Counted from the stretch's first letter, positions 32,141 to 43,242 are shown. The stretch: DNA of 64,000 nt from Selaginella moellendorffii (GCF_000143415.4 NW_003314415.1:1-64000), one strand, 5' to 3'. The notes: generated by a model not told the origin, from the letters alone. Translations and numbers: made by a program.

Positions 32141-32949
32141 CGGAATGCCCGGTGGAACTGACGACTTTCGCTCTACTATTACAGATTCAAAGGGGGGAGC
32201 ACTGAAGAGCCAAATGTCTGGTAAGCTTTGCATTGGGTTTTCTTCCGTTTTTTTTCCTTCTTTTGACTAGTTTGGTTTGTGCAGGGAGGGGTCCAGGCGG
32301 ATCTGACAAGTAACTGGTTGAGCTGGATACGGCAGCTGCAAACGCAAGCTCTCGAGATTCATCAGCAACTTTAACGTGAGTGTATCAATATGTTTTTGTC
32401 TTTGCACAGGGAAAGGGTCTCACTCGTCTTGCAGATGCGCGGGGCCTAAAGTTTGACTCGTAGTTCTCGTGCGAGTCGTTTTCTCCGGTTGTTGCCAAAG
32501 TTTTGTTTCGAAGAGGATCTAACTTTCGCTTGCTCCAGGTGCTTTTGCGGCTTTCCCGATTGTGAGAGCATCGGAGTACCATTTCTGGCTAGCTTCCAAG
32601 GTAGAGAGATTTCTGTCGCAGACAAAGCGGTAGCTCCCAGATTTCTGGACGACTGCCTGACTGGCTTCAGTCAGTCAGTCGACCATCAAAGCTTCCGTTG
32701 CGATCTAGCTGCGTTTTCTTTTTTCGTTTCCTCGTAGGTAGATAGATTTCGCGATTGGTCGGTTCGAACTTACCAATGCGTCCCAGCTGCAGGGAAATCA
32801 ATCGCGCAGAGCTTAAAAAACTCGCACGGGTATTGAAAAAACTGGGCAGGCACTCACTCCATCATGTGATCCTCTCAAGAACACAGACAACTAAAGAAGA
32901 AAAGGTTTCATTGACTAAGGCGTGGACTGGGCCGCTGACTAAGGTTGAC
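32141..32949. other. Intergenic stretch, no supported gene
   Basis: The stretch holds the trailers of two converging genes. A short TCAG repeat occurs near 32668-32680. Open frames up to about 125 codons have no recognisable motif. Confidence 0.5.
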
Positions 32950-34093
32950 TCAACATTTACACGACTGGGAAGGCCTCGGATCGACCAGGCAGAGGAAGCC
33001 CATGATCGCGAACAGCGCCAGGATGATCAGGAAGAGAGATCCCAGCGTCCCAACGATGGAGGTGAAGAATCCCTTCACAGCCTCGGCAGCGGCCTCGGAG
33101 GTGCTCGAGGAAGAAGAGGAGGAGCTGAGTGATGCTAGGAGGACCATGACGACGATCACCAGTCCGATGAGCACTGCCAGATCCATCGAGTCGTTTCTTC
33201 CACCGCCGCCGCAGCAAGGATCCGGGTCGTACTGGCTGTAGCAGGGAGGATCGCTGGCGTCGCAGCCAGTGACGATGATGGTGGGCGGACAGAATGGGAT
33301 CTCCGGAGGACAGTCGTGGTGGTGGTGGTGGTGGTGGTGGTCGTGATCGTGATCGTGGTCGTGGTCGTGGTGCTCGTGGTCGTGCTCGTTGTCACAGCAC
33401 TTGGGCTCTTTTGGGGCTGGCGGCGGTGGCGACGGCGTTGGCGGTGGAGATTTGTGGTGGTGGTGGTGCTCGTTGTCACAGCAGCTATGGTGGGGCTTGG
33501 GCTCCTTTGGAGCTGGCGGTGGTGGCGATGGCGTTGGCGGCGGCGGTTTGGGGTGGTGGTGGTGGTGGCACGGGCACTTGCAGTGGTGGTGGCCGTGGCG
33601 GTGGTGAGCGTCACCGCAGCACTTGGGCGATGGAGGGGTGGGGGCGGCGGGCGGGGGATCCTTGGGCTTGGGCTTCTCCTTCTCCTTCTCCTTCTCCTTC
33701 TCCTTCTCTGGCGGCGGCGGGAGATCCTCGATGGAGAGGAAGACAAGCTTCTTCTTCTTCTTGAATCGCTCCACCACCGCGAGGATGTCCTCGAGCGTTA
33801 CCTCGCCGGTGACGACGATCTTGCCGCTCTTGGGGGCGTACTCCACCTCCTTGACACCTACAGCATCGATCTATCCATCATCCAGGAGAGAAGTAAGGAA
33901 TGGAGTTAGAACCTGCGGTGTGCTTGAGGATCTCCAGGACCTTCTCGCGGCACTTCTTGCAAGAGCTACACAGATTGAGTGTGACCTGGGACAGAGAGAA
34001 GAGATAAGGGAAGCCACAGATCCCTCTGGATAGAGCATTTCCACCATAGCCAGAGAAACTGGAGATTCAGTAGTAGTACCTTACCTTCTTCAT
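32950..34093 (-). CDS. His-rich HMA protein with membrane-anchored C-terminus (HIPP-like)
   Basis: Exons of 9, 73 and 908 nt encode 329 aa. The start MKKVTLNLCSSCKKCREKVL has a CxxC metal site in an HMA-like fold ending near KKLVFLSIEDLPPP. The middle is extraordinary: a Lys/Glu/Pro run, then His-rich stretches (HHRHGHHHC, HDHDHDHDHHHHHHHH) mixed with PPPTPSPPPPAP and CCDNEH units. These look able to chelate Zn, Ni or Cu. Two hydrophobic helices follow, MDLAVLIGLVIVVMVLLASL and IILALFAIMGFLCLV, which suggest membrane insertion. The end is SQSCKC. The exon pattern equals that of the HMA gene at 27536, so they are duplicates. Role in metal buffering or transport is inferred from composition. 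Confidence 0.8.
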
Positions 34094-34706
34094 GGCGATC
34101 TTGTGGCTGCTTGGCTTGATTCTTCCTCCACTCACACTCACACTACCACCATTCTATCTCTCCCCAAAGTGGCCAGCGATGACAGACTAGAAGAACGGAT
34201 CAAAACAGTGTAAAAAAGAGGGGTAGATTTTTGCGAGCGTATAAATAAAAAGGAGAGAATTAGAGAGAAGTGTCCTTCCTTCCCTGTAGAGCGTAGGTGA
34301 GTTGTCGGTGGCAAAAAAACTGAACGCTGGGACTAGTTGACAAATGACTCCTGGAAGGTGGTCCCATTATAAAAATTAACCTAACATTAACTATGCTACT
34401 TAAATAAAGTGTATATAAATAAGGGTTTAATGATTAATATACATTTACTTAAGTTACATCACTAATTAATATATCCTTTCCACTAACTCAGGAAATTATT
34501 TGTCATTTTATTCAAACATGGTTTATCAGTTTCAATAACGCTTTTTCTTAATTAACATTATTACATGATGTAGCTATAACTAATAAAATGTAAGCACGGT
34601 TTATTCACACACGGTTTATTCAAATCAAAAATCATTTCCAAAAATTATTGCAGAGGTCTTTTTAGAGATCTTTCTTTTTATGGGGGCATTTCCGACGAGA
34701 ATCGTC
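34094..34706. other. A/T-rich intergenic stretch, nothing coding seen
   Basis: The sequence is strongly A/T-rich from 34360 to 34680 with short ATTAAT and TTAACATTA repeats. No conserved frame or RNA gene was recognised. Confidence 0.6.
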
Positions 34707-37016
34707 CTAATCTTTCTTGTCTGCCAGCTTTGGAGCTGGTTCCTTGTACATCTGCACAAGTTCTTTCACCACGCGCTTCACGCTCCCACCGTTCTTGATC
34801 ATCAGCTTGCGGTTCATCTCCGTATCATAGAACCCCTGCAAAGGAGAAAAATTAGAATCCCAGCTTTGCAAATGAAAATCTGCGCTTACCATCTCTTGGA
34901 GCTCCTCCAAGATGGGATCCCACTCGGCCGCAGCAACGAGATCATCCAGCGTACGGTGGAAGTCATTGTTGTTCTTCTCCAGGAGCTCGTATATCAGCTC
35001 TTTCTTGTTGGTGAAACCCATCGTCTGGAAGAATACCGCCGCCTTCTCCTTCTGGTTCTCCAGAGAGGCCTCCGGAGTAACTGGAGTCACCCTCTTCTCC
35101 GCAGAGGCCAGTGGAGTAGCAGGAACCTCCGCCGCTTCCAGCTCGGGCTCGGGCTCGGGCTCTGGCATCGGTGGCGAAGATGCCGAAGCTTCCTCGCTTT
35201 TCGGCATCTCCACCAAAGAGAACCCGTCATCGACTTCATCCGCCTTGAAGTCCTCGCCTTCAAAGCTCTTCTCACTCGGCACAGCCTCGCCCACCATCAC
35301 TTCCACCTCCACGCTCGTCGCTTCGTCATCGAAGTCTACCACGACGACAGGACTCTCCTCCCCAGCAGGCTTTTCGGCCTTCACCTCGACTTCGCTCTCA
35401 GACGCGTTAGGCGTGACCTGCAAGCCAAGAAAGATTGAATAATCAGCCATTGACCACATCGAAACTTCAAGTGCTCTCTAGTACCTGGATCAGTGCCCAA
35501 ACTCTGTGTCCAAACTTGACACCGTAAGGTGTTACAAGCCTCCAGTACGATGCATATCGTCCTGCTCGAGCCGGGGCAACGAGATCAACCGCTACCTCAA
35601 CTTCCGCATCTGGAAGAACGCTAGCACCTTCGGTCTGTTTAAAACCGAAACGACTGAATTAGAACACTCGAGAAAGATCAAAGGAAGAAACATACCTGCA
35701 GCGACACAGCCGACACTGTTCCCATCTCGTCGCCGCCTACACGCACCAGTCTAGTGTCGGGTGCCCAGGCAACTTTGCCGCTGTTACGAAGCCTCCATAT
35801 CTTCACAAAGCGAGTATGGGGGCTAACTTCAGTCCCGTCAGGGATAGAGACGTCGCAGACGAAGCGGCCGTCCGGTTTGGCGTACGCCATATCCATCGGA
35901 CGGCCAAACGGAGAGAACGGAGAGAACGGTCTTGGAGCAAACTCTGTTTCCGAGTGACGATGATAGTCACCCGCACGTCCCCATGCAGAGCGGCAGCGGT
36001 TCGGCCCAAACGCAGCTGGGCATCTTCCCTGCTTTAAAGAAATTTTTTTAAGAACACACTGAAACTAAGTGGAGCTTTTACTACTCACCACTCGCCCGGG
36101 AGGAACGTAGTGATGACGATGAATTGGTTTGTCGTAGCGAGTATAATCCAGCTGACCGCCTTTCGGCAGGTTGTTGAAACAAGTCAGGCACAAATCATAG
36201 TCGTGCTTGCTGGAAAAAAACCATTCTCACATAAGAAACCATTAAAGAAACAGAGAAGTTAATTACCTGGTCGACTTGAAGCGTGGACCAACAATTGGTG
36301 ACATGCCACAGCCATCACACTGGACGTTCTGGTGGAAGACGTTCTCCATTCCAGAACGAGGAGCTTCGCTACGATCACCAGCCGGAGGAGGCACAGCATC
36401 AGGCGCAGCAGCAGACTTCTCGGCAGCAGAGGTGGTGGTCGACGACTCAGCGCGGATCTTTCCGGAAAGACCTCGCATAAGGTCCGCCACCGTCACCATG
36501 TGGGGCTTGAGGAAAGGATGCACAGCTTCCTTGAGCGTCTCGGCGTCAAACGCCTTGAGAGCCGCCTCCAAGATTGGTTTGATATCCCCAACAAACGCTC
36601 CTTCGCTGCTGCTGGAGCTGCTCCCAAGGGGAACCTCCAGGCGGACGTGCAGCCTGAGAGGATTTAATCCCTGGAGCACGCAAGCGTCCTCCAACTCCTG
36701 GTCATTCGCCATAGTAATCACATCGTTGTCCTTGTCGACGTAAGTTATCACCAGCTTTGAAGCAGTAGGGATTCCAAAGCTGCAAGGCAAAAGAATTTTT
36801 TTTTTTTAGTTCAAGCATACAAAAAATCGATTCTTTCTACCTGTCACAGATTTTCGAGTGAAGCTCCGCAAAAGAAATCGCCGGAGCTCCGTTTGATGAT
36901 GCCGGAACAGTGAGCCTCCGAAGAGACTCTTCGTATCTTATCTGAAAAGAAGAAGACGAAGCGAAGATAAGAAAGCGATTTGGGATTCACGTCCATACCT
37001 TGATCACGAAAGCCAT
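34707..37016 (-). CDS. NBR1: NBR1 selective-autophagy receptor
   Basis: The gene reads in the order PB1, ZZ zinc finger, NBR1/FW domain, LIR, UBA. PB1 starts at MAFVIK (ATG at 37016) with RYEESLRRLTVP and VITYVDKDNDVITMANDQEL. The ZZ finger has VQCDGCGMSPIVGPRFKS then KHDYDLCLTCF. The FW domain has FVKIWRLRNSGKVAWAPDTR and YASYWRLVTPYGVKFGHRVW. A Glu/Pro-rich linker follows. UBA1 is TMGFTNKKELIYELL; then comes EWDPILEEL, whose WDPI is the expected ATG8-binding LIR. UBA2 is GFYDTEMNRKLMIKNGGSVK. The end is ADKKD. NBR1 carries ubiquitinated cargo into autophagosomes. Domain order equals the plant protein. Confidence 0.93.
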
Positions 37017-37229
37017 AATCGCTGATCGCTGCTGGGGGAAGCGCCACAAGCGTCCCGTCGAAGACCCTAGCTTCTGGAGAGCAAGAAATTCGCAATTTCA
37101 GTGAGACCCTAGGAGCGCCAATCGAGGAATCGCTACCTCTGCGCAGAGAAAGATCGATCGATATAAACACTACCCGCGTTCCTGTAAGCCGCGAGGAACT
37201 ACTTTGTGTGGAGCTTACCCCAGCCCTCT

Positions 37230-37239
37230 TTTATATATA
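37230..37239 (-). promoter_or_regulatory. TATA box of NBR1
   Basis: The minus strand reads TATATATAAA, about 215 bp upstream of the NBR1 ATG, leaving room for a leader. The motif is strong, but the distance is only an estimate of a leader length. Confidence 0.5.
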
Positions 37240-37484
37240 CATCAAAACGATGCATTACCGACTTACTCCGCCGTTGGATGCACGCCACGTGGCAGCAGAA
37301 AGTCATAAATGGATTGGAGCTATTTTGGAACATTCTGGAAATATACGTTGGAGGTTTGATTTAATTAAGAAAGCTTGGAAAGAATAGTCGAGAGTGTTCT
37401 TGCGTGAGTTCTTTATCCTCCTCCTTCCTGTAAAGATCAGAATGATTAAACTATCGAAGAAATGAAGAACATGGAAGCTAGATT

Positions 37485-38797
37485 TTAGACCACGAATTGT
37501 TGGAACTCTGCCTCATCTTTCATCGCATTTACGACGCCGAGATCGTTCATCAAGTCCTGAAAAATCGTGTTGCGGGTAAACACACGCGACGATCGATTGC
37601 ATTCGAAGTTTTGATCTGTTACTCACCTCGTCGGCCACTGTCAATGCTCCCGTACTCTCGTCCTGCTAGAAAAAAAACACCATTTTATCAATCAATCCGA
37701 TAGATACGTAGAGCTGTTACCTTGCACGCAACAAAGAGAAGAGGGTCGAATGGAGTGAAGACCACAAACTCGCTGATTCCCTGGAATGATCAGCATGAGA
37801 AAAAACGCTGCCAACCTTTTGAGGGATGTTCTTGCTGTTTACCACTTGAAAGCTTGTGATTTCTACTCCCTCAGTGATGGATCCGTCTGTAGAGCAGCAT
37901 AAAAAACGAGGAAAGGAGAAACAAGTTTTTGTAGCTGTACCAGTTTCAAGCTCCAAAACATCGTTGTCAGTGAAACAAAAACATCCTCGAGCAGTGAGGC
38001 AGTATCTAATATCCAAAGAGAACAAGAAAAACAGTCTTGGAATTTGTCCAGAAAATCTTACCCGCTAAACACAAAATGTAGCCTCTTCTTCGCAAGAGCG
38101 TACTCCGCGGTTGGAATTAGCTCTTCTAGTTCGTCATCGCTTATCTGAGGAAAGATCAAACTCAAGGTAAAGAGAATAGAAACATCGCGTGCTTGCCTCT
38201 CTCAAGGCCTCATTCTCCTCGTCATACTTGAGGATTTGCAAAGGACTGCAACACAAATCTGGAGCTCCTGCTTGCACAAACTCGGGAATTGTGAAGAAAA
38301 CAATACCTACGTATCAAGAGGCGACAAAAGCAAACACTGGAGTCCGCTGGAGCTCAAAAATGCTCTTCGCACTGAACACTCGAGCGATCTCCCTGTCTCC
38401 GGATCGATCTACGAGGCAAAAAATAAGAACCATCGAGAGGAAAATACTTTGGAATGCAATAAACTCTCATTTTGCAGCTTACCATATCCACGACACGCTT
38501 GTTTGCAGGAGCTACAAGTACAACTTCTCCAGCGTCGTTGAGGATAAAACCAGCAGGAGGATTTGGAATCGTCGGCGACCAGTTTTTCCTCGGTGGCTCT
38601 TCCACAACAGCCTTTGCTCTGCGTGACTTACCTTGCTCTGGAAATCCTCGTTGTTTGCCGGAAACCAACACAACCCAGCTCTTCCTCCGGGGAATTCTCA
38701 CAAGCGCTCGAGAATTAAGCTCGGTCTTTGTACCGTAAAATGATACGCTGCTCGTTAAGTGCATTCTAGGCGCTATCCTTGTCGCCAATGCATCCAT
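37485..38797 (-). CDS. Plastid DUF3727-like protein (similar to PSI assembly factor PSA3)
   Basis: The exons join into a nuclear-encoded plastid protein. Exon 1 (ATG at 38797) starts MDALATRIAPRMHL and encodes a basic, Ser-rich transit peptide up to NKRVVDM. Then come IDPETGRSLECSVRRAF, LLLSPLDT joined to PLQILKYDEENEALRE, ISDDELEELIPTAEYALAKK, YCLTARGCFCFTDNDVLELE, DGSITEGVEITSFQVVNSK, ISEFVVFTPFDPLLFVACK and DESTGALTVADE. It ends in EFQQFVV, TAA at 37485. The pattern of an acidic, repeated small domain with FTPFDPLLFVA resembles plant DUF3727 proteins, one of which (PSA3) helps photosystem I assembly. The assignment is from memory of the family. One intron (38145-38196) is GC-AG. Confidence 0.7.
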
Positions 38798-38939
38798 CCT
38801 GCACCAACACAAACGCCTTGAGAACCCTACAAGTATGAAAGCAAAGAAAAGACTTACTCTCTCTCGTTGGAATTTTACCTTTTGGAACGAGAATCCTTCG
38901 GGCTTATGAGTTGATAAAAACCGCAGCTTGGGTCTCTTT

Positions 38940-41156
38940 CTACCAGTAATCACCGCACGAACAAGAGCCTCTCTGGAAGATATGAAACCGATGCGAGTCC
39001 CGGACAAGAACCTTTCGGTGTAACATCTTCGAAACCAGCTTGAAAAACGAGTGGCAGTCGGGACAGATTCGGAGGTTCTTGACAATGTGTAGCGTCGCTC
39101 CTGCGTCGGACGTCAACAGTCCCAGCCCCAGAGCCATCCTCTCGCTGTGAAAGAGCAGCAACTCAGGCTTCACCTCCTCGTTCACGTCCACCAAAACTTC
39201 TTTCGTGTCGGGCTCGTATCCGGCATGAGAAAGCTGTTCGTGGACTTCCTGGAGCCGAGCACGAATCTCCTGGTTCAGAGGGTGAGCAGTATCTCCACAC
39301 ACGAACTCGTGAATTCTTCGCTGTGCCTCGATCATACTCTTCCCGGGTGGCTTTGCGAGACCTCTCTGTTTGATCATCTTCTTCACCTCCGCTACGTCTG
39401 CCCACTTTCCAGCCTTTGCGTACATGTTTCCCATCAGAAGGTAAGGCCCCGAGTCGGGAGGATTCAGCTCGGTTATCCGCTTGTAAGCCCGAGCTCCGAT
39501 CTTCAAATCCCCGTAGACTTTGCAAGCACTCAGCAAGATCGTCCAAGTAACCACGTCGGGAGAATACGGCATGGTGCGGACGAGCTCCTCGGCTTCTCTT
39601 AACCGGCCAACCCGTCCCAGAAGATCGATCATGCAAGTGTAGTGGGGCTGAAGCGGAACGATCCAGTGGTCCTCTCTCATGGCTCGAAAGTAGAGCAAGC
39701 CTTCGTCCGGCAGGCCCGAGTGGCTGCACGCATTGAAGATTGCTGTGAAAGTCACGTCGTCTGGAATCACTCCCTCGCAGTTCATCCGCTGGTAAGCTTC
39801 GAGACGGTACTGCGACTGCCCCGGCTGAGAGTAAGCGGACATGAGCGACGTCCAGGTGAAGACGTTCTTCAGTCCACAGTCGTTAAACACGGCTCTGGCT
39901 TCGTGAGTGCTGCCACACTTGGCGTACATGTTGACAAGCGCAGTATTGTAAGCAACGTCGGTCGGCTGGTCACCTCCTTTCACCTTCTTGTGAATCTCTT
40001 TCCCTTCGGTGAGAGCTCCCAGCTTTGAGCAGGCGTCGAGAACACTCGTGAAAGTCCACAAGTTTGGCTCGAGATTCCTGCCTTCCATCTCGATGTAGAG
40101 ACTTATAGCCTTGCTCCCATCGTCGTACTTCGCAAAAACCGCGATCATGTTGTTGTAAGACGCGAGGTCCTTGTAACGTATCCCATCAAAGACCCACTTT
40201 GCGCTGGCGATCCTCCCAAACCTTCCATACATCCCAACGAGCGCGTTGGAGCACACTGGAGTTCGTCTCTCGTGATTTCCCAGCTTGACATGGATGGCTT
40301 CTCCTTCTCGGATAGTCGGGCACACGGCTAGAGCAGCGGCGTAAGCGTAGATGTCCGGCATTATTCCCTCGGACAGCATTTTCTTGTAGAGCTCGTAGGC
40401 CTCGACGTGCTTGGCAGTGTGTGTGTAAGCCTGGATCATCGACGTATAGGATATCAAGTTCTTGGGCTCCATCTTCTCGAACACCCCGGCCGCAAACTTG
40501 AAGCTCCCACACTTTGCGTACATGTGGATGAGGCTGTTTTGGACGACGAGATCAGTACCAAAGCCTTGAGCAATCGCGTGCCTATGAATCTCCTTACCAT
40601 CCTCGAGGTAATCCTCTCCAAGATGAGCGCACGACTTTAGAACCGTCACGTAGGTGGCTTGGTTCTGCTGGAGCTCCTCGTTGATCGACTTCTTGAAGAG
40701 CTGGAGAGCCTTCTTGTGGAGATCGTTCTCCTGGTAAGCTCCCATCATGATCGCGTACGAGTACTCGTTCTTCTCCGCGATCTCGGAGAAGGCCGCCACC
40801 GCGTCGTCGATGCTCTTGCATCGGCCATAGGCGCGCACCAGGCAATTCCCCAAAAACGTCTCCTTCTCCTGCTCCAGATTGGCGTCGATGATCCGCTCGT
40901 GAGTCATCTTGACGTAGCCAAGCCCAAACTCGCCCCAGCAGCGCTTGAGCCGGTCGGCGTACTCGGTAGAGCCGATGCGCAGCGGCGGCGGTGGCTTGAG
41001 CTGATCTAGCTCCTTCTGTGCCTTCCATTTACCTCGCTTCTCAGATGTGCGGCCGCCCTGGAGAATGCTGCTGCTGTGGATCTCCCTGGCATCGATCGCG
41101 ACATGGAATCGAATGCGCCGCCTCCAAATGCGCGCCATTCTCCCCCAAAGCCTCAT
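38940..41156 (-). CDS. DYW-type PPR protein, predicted C-to-U RNA editing factor
   Basis: This intronless frame of 738 aa starts at an ATG at 41156; the longer open frame begins with GTG. The first 60 residues are basic and lack acidic residues at first (MRLWGRMARIWRRRIRF), as for organelle targeting. PLS repeats follow, for example NSLIHMYAKCGSFKFAAGVF and NTALVNMYAKCGSTHEARAV. Then E motifs and the DYW deaminase: PG-box GLAKPPGKSMIE, zinc/catalytic HSERMALG, CPDCHSFFKLVSKM and the terminal GSCSCGDYW. All catalytic residues (HxE, CxxC) are present. The protein should bind one or more mitochondrial or plastid transcripts and deaminate cytidine. Target sites are not predictable here. It starts next to the divergent gene at 41241. 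Confidence 0.92.
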   Translation of the reverse strand: MRLWGRMARIWRRRIRFHVAIDAREIHSSSILQGGRTSEKRGKWKAQKELDQLKPPPPLRIGSTEYADRLKRCWGEFGLGYVKMTHERIIDANLEQEKETFLGNCLVRAYGRCKSIDDAVAAFSEIAEKNEYSYAIMMGAYQENDLHKKALQLFKKSINEELQQNQATYVTVLKSCAHLGEDYLEDGKEIHRHAIAQGFGTDLVVQNSLIHMYAKCGSFKFAAGVFEKMEPKNLISYTSMIQAYTHTAKHVEAYELYKKMLSEGIMPDIYAYAAALAVCPTIREGEAIHVKLGNHERRTPVCSNALVGMYGRFGRIASAKWVFDGIRYKDLASYNNMIAVFAKYDDGSKAISLYIEMEGRNLEPNLWTFTSVLDACSKLGALTEGKEIHKKVKGGDQPTDVAYNTALVNMYAKCGSTHEARAVFNDCGLKNVFTWTSLMSAYSQPGQSQYRLEAYQRMNCEGVIPDDVTFTAIFNACSHSGLPDEGLLYFRAMREDHWIVPLQPHYTCMIDLLGRVGRLREAEELVRTMPYSPDVVTWTILLSACKVYGDLKIGARAYKRITELNPPDSGPYLLMGNMYAKAGKWADVAEVKKMIKQRGLAKPPGKSMIEAQRRIHEFVCGDTAHPLNQEIRARLQEVHEQLSHAGYEPDTKEVLVDVNEEVKPELLLFHSERMALGLGLLTSDAGATLHIVKNLRICPDCHSFFKLVSKMLHRKVLVRDSHRFHIFQRGSCSCGDYW

Positions 41157-41240
41157 GAACCCTAAAACCCCGCATAAACCCTGGAATATGCTAATCACAT
41201 GAACCTAAAAGGTGTGAGAGCCCTAAGAACAGAGCATTTC

Positions 41241-41600
41241 ATGGCGTTCGCCATCGCGTGCCCGGCGCAGCTCAAATCGGTGCTGGGCGGTCCCGATTCC
41301 GGCAGGATTCGCTCGCGTTCACCCGCATTTGGCATTAATCATTCCATTTTCGCGCAAGTCAGCCGGGGGAGCTTGAAATTTCGGGGTATTGTGCCATTGG
41401 ATCACAGGCAAGTGCAAAAATTCTCAGCGACGAACAGCTCTGATGGGAGCTCCGCGGAGAACGAATCAAAACCTACCAGCGATTACAAGAGCGGACCTCC
41501 AATTGCAACGATAGTGGCTGGGATTTTGGTGTTTGTTCTAGTTCTGTGGATGATTGGTTCGCTCGTGACTTGGCTTGTAACACTCTTGGTTCATGGTTGA
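41241..41600 (+). CDS. Small protein with one membrane helix, probably plastid-targeted
   Basis: The frame encodes 119 aa from ATG at 41241 (an in-frame ATG at 41199 would add 14 residues). The N-terminus (MAFAIACPAQLKSVLGG) is low in acidic residues and rich in Ser/Arg, like a transit peptide. Residues 85-115 form one strong helix, IATIVAGILVFVLVLWMIGS followed by LVTWLVTLLV, near the C-terminus. I do not recognise the family. A tail-proximal single helix would suit a small thylakoid or envelope protein; that is inference. It is divergent from the DYW-PPR gene, the ATGs lying 85 bp apart. Confidence 0.55.
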   Translation: MAFAIACPAQLKSVLGGPDSGRIRSRSPAFGINHSIFAQVSRGSLKFRGIVPLDHRQVQKFSATNSSDGSSAENESKPTSDYKSGPPIATIVAGILVFVLVLWMIGSLVTWLVTLLVHG

Positions 41601-41630
41601 ATGCAAAGATCCGCTTTCTCGCGAGAAGAT

Positions 41631-42858
41631 CTACAAAACTCGTTTGCTCGGCCACTCGATGATCCGGGAGAAGTAGCGAGGAGGAACAACGCCCCCAAAT
41701 CCCTCTGTCAGCACCACACGGTTTTCCGAGATGAAAAGCTCCATGCCATCTGCGAGAAAGCCCATCGAAAATTTAGAACCCCAGAGAATGAAAGAAAAGA
41801 TGCTTGAAGTTACCATCGAGAGCTTTTTCCACGTCGAGGAAGATGAGAGCATCGCAAGTTTTCCTCATTCCTAAAGAACAAAGAGATCATTGTGAGAACT
41901 TTCGTGTTATCTCTTCCTCGAAACGTTACCACTAACGACGCCATCGTCCCGGGGCAAACCAGTCGCAAAGTGGACATGGTTTCTGCCCATGACACACAGC
42001 CCTGTTCGCCGAATGCTCGCGAGATTTTTCTTGAACGTCCCATGAACACACACTGGCACCAAAGAATCAAGATCATTGAGGCAAGATCTTCAAAAACCTT
42101 TCAAAGTACCTGGAACTTGATCAGCAGACTCGATCTCTTCGAGGAGTTTCTCCGTGACTACAGCCTGTTGATTCACTGGCTCAGCTCTAAGAAACTTCTA
42201 GCAACAAAAGAAAAAATCTACCTTCATGGAATGCCCCTGGTTAGCTCTGATGAAGAGAATCCCGTTCTCGACAGTAGTGGAAAATCTGGTCTTTAGATCC
42301 GTCTCCACAACCTGGTGCCAAAGATTGATCTTAAGTAAACCACACACACACACAAAGAAAAAAGAAAAGTTTCCACAAACCTTCAAGACGTCCTGTATGG
42401 AGTGACCTCTCATCGGTTGCAGCTTGAGAAGATCATTCATCCGGCAGTAGCCATCACTCCGGATTTTCAATCCCATTTCCACCGCTTGGTGTCGAAGGAT
42501 CCTCACTCTACAGAGAGAGTAAAAACCAAAAGAGCAAAGAGAAAAACTTTGCTTACAAATTCTTCCCCAAGCTTTGGAGCTGTTGATCGGTAGCGATGGA
42601 TTTCGATGGCGATGCTACGCATTCCTTCTTCGCCACCGCACGGGAGCCGCTACTGCCGCCACCGGAAAGATCGATCACTCCCTTGAAAACGCTCGATTTC
42701 GATCGAGCTGGAGCCTGTGGATCGTCGCGCGAAGGGCTGGAGCTCGCTGCGACCTGGATCTTTGGTCGATATACCTTCCTCAAGGATCCAGGGCTTGAGA
42801 ATGCCTGATTCTTGGCTGGAATCGCAGCGGCAGACCTCCGCGAGAAGTTTGAGACCAT
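41631..42858 (-). CDS. TPT1: tRNA 2'-phosphotransferase (TPT1/KptA family)
   Basis: The exons give a complete KptA-type enzyme, which removes the 2'-phosphate left on tRNA after splicing, using NAD+. The first ATG in frame is at 42858 (a TTG lies further upstream). After a Ser-rich N-terminus the core begins [58 protein letters not shown] and IRANQGHSM. Then [42 protein letters not shown] and [18 protein letters not shown]. It ends [20 protein letters not shown] and a TAG at 41631. The conserved [15 protein letters not shown] and HFATG blocks are all present. Introns are about 40-60 nt. Confidence 0.92.
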
Positions 42859-43242
42859 CCCAATATGCCCTGTTTTTGCCCTAAAAAGGAAGCTTGTTTG
42901 CCCTAAACGAAGGCAACGCGAAGGAAGAACAGTGCCCAGGCCGGCAAATCTCAAGTATCCTCGGTCGATCCATTCTATACTGCGATGGAGCGGTGATGTG
43001 ATGCTGATGCATTGCTCGATCGATCGACCGGTCGGTCGGATTCATTTGATTGATTCTTTTCCTGTGTTCTGTCTCACTGCGTGTGGTCCACTACAGTCGC
43101 TCTCTTTGTTTCTTTCCCCCTTGTCTCTCTCTCCCTTCGCTCATAAAATTCCGGAAGCCGGCTCTGGATGCTAACTGCGTGGGAATAAATCTCGCCTTGC
43201 AGGGCGGCGTTTTGATGAGGAAGAACTGAGAGGAGCGAAACA

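Noticed and set aside
33294-33909. Plus-strand frames rich in Gly, Val and Trp.
   Set aside because: They mirror the His/Pro-rich codon repeats of the HMA protein on the other strand.
41157-41198. N-terminal extension of the DYW-PPR protein up to 41198.
   Set aside because: The frame opens there with GTG, not ATG. The first ATG is at 41156.
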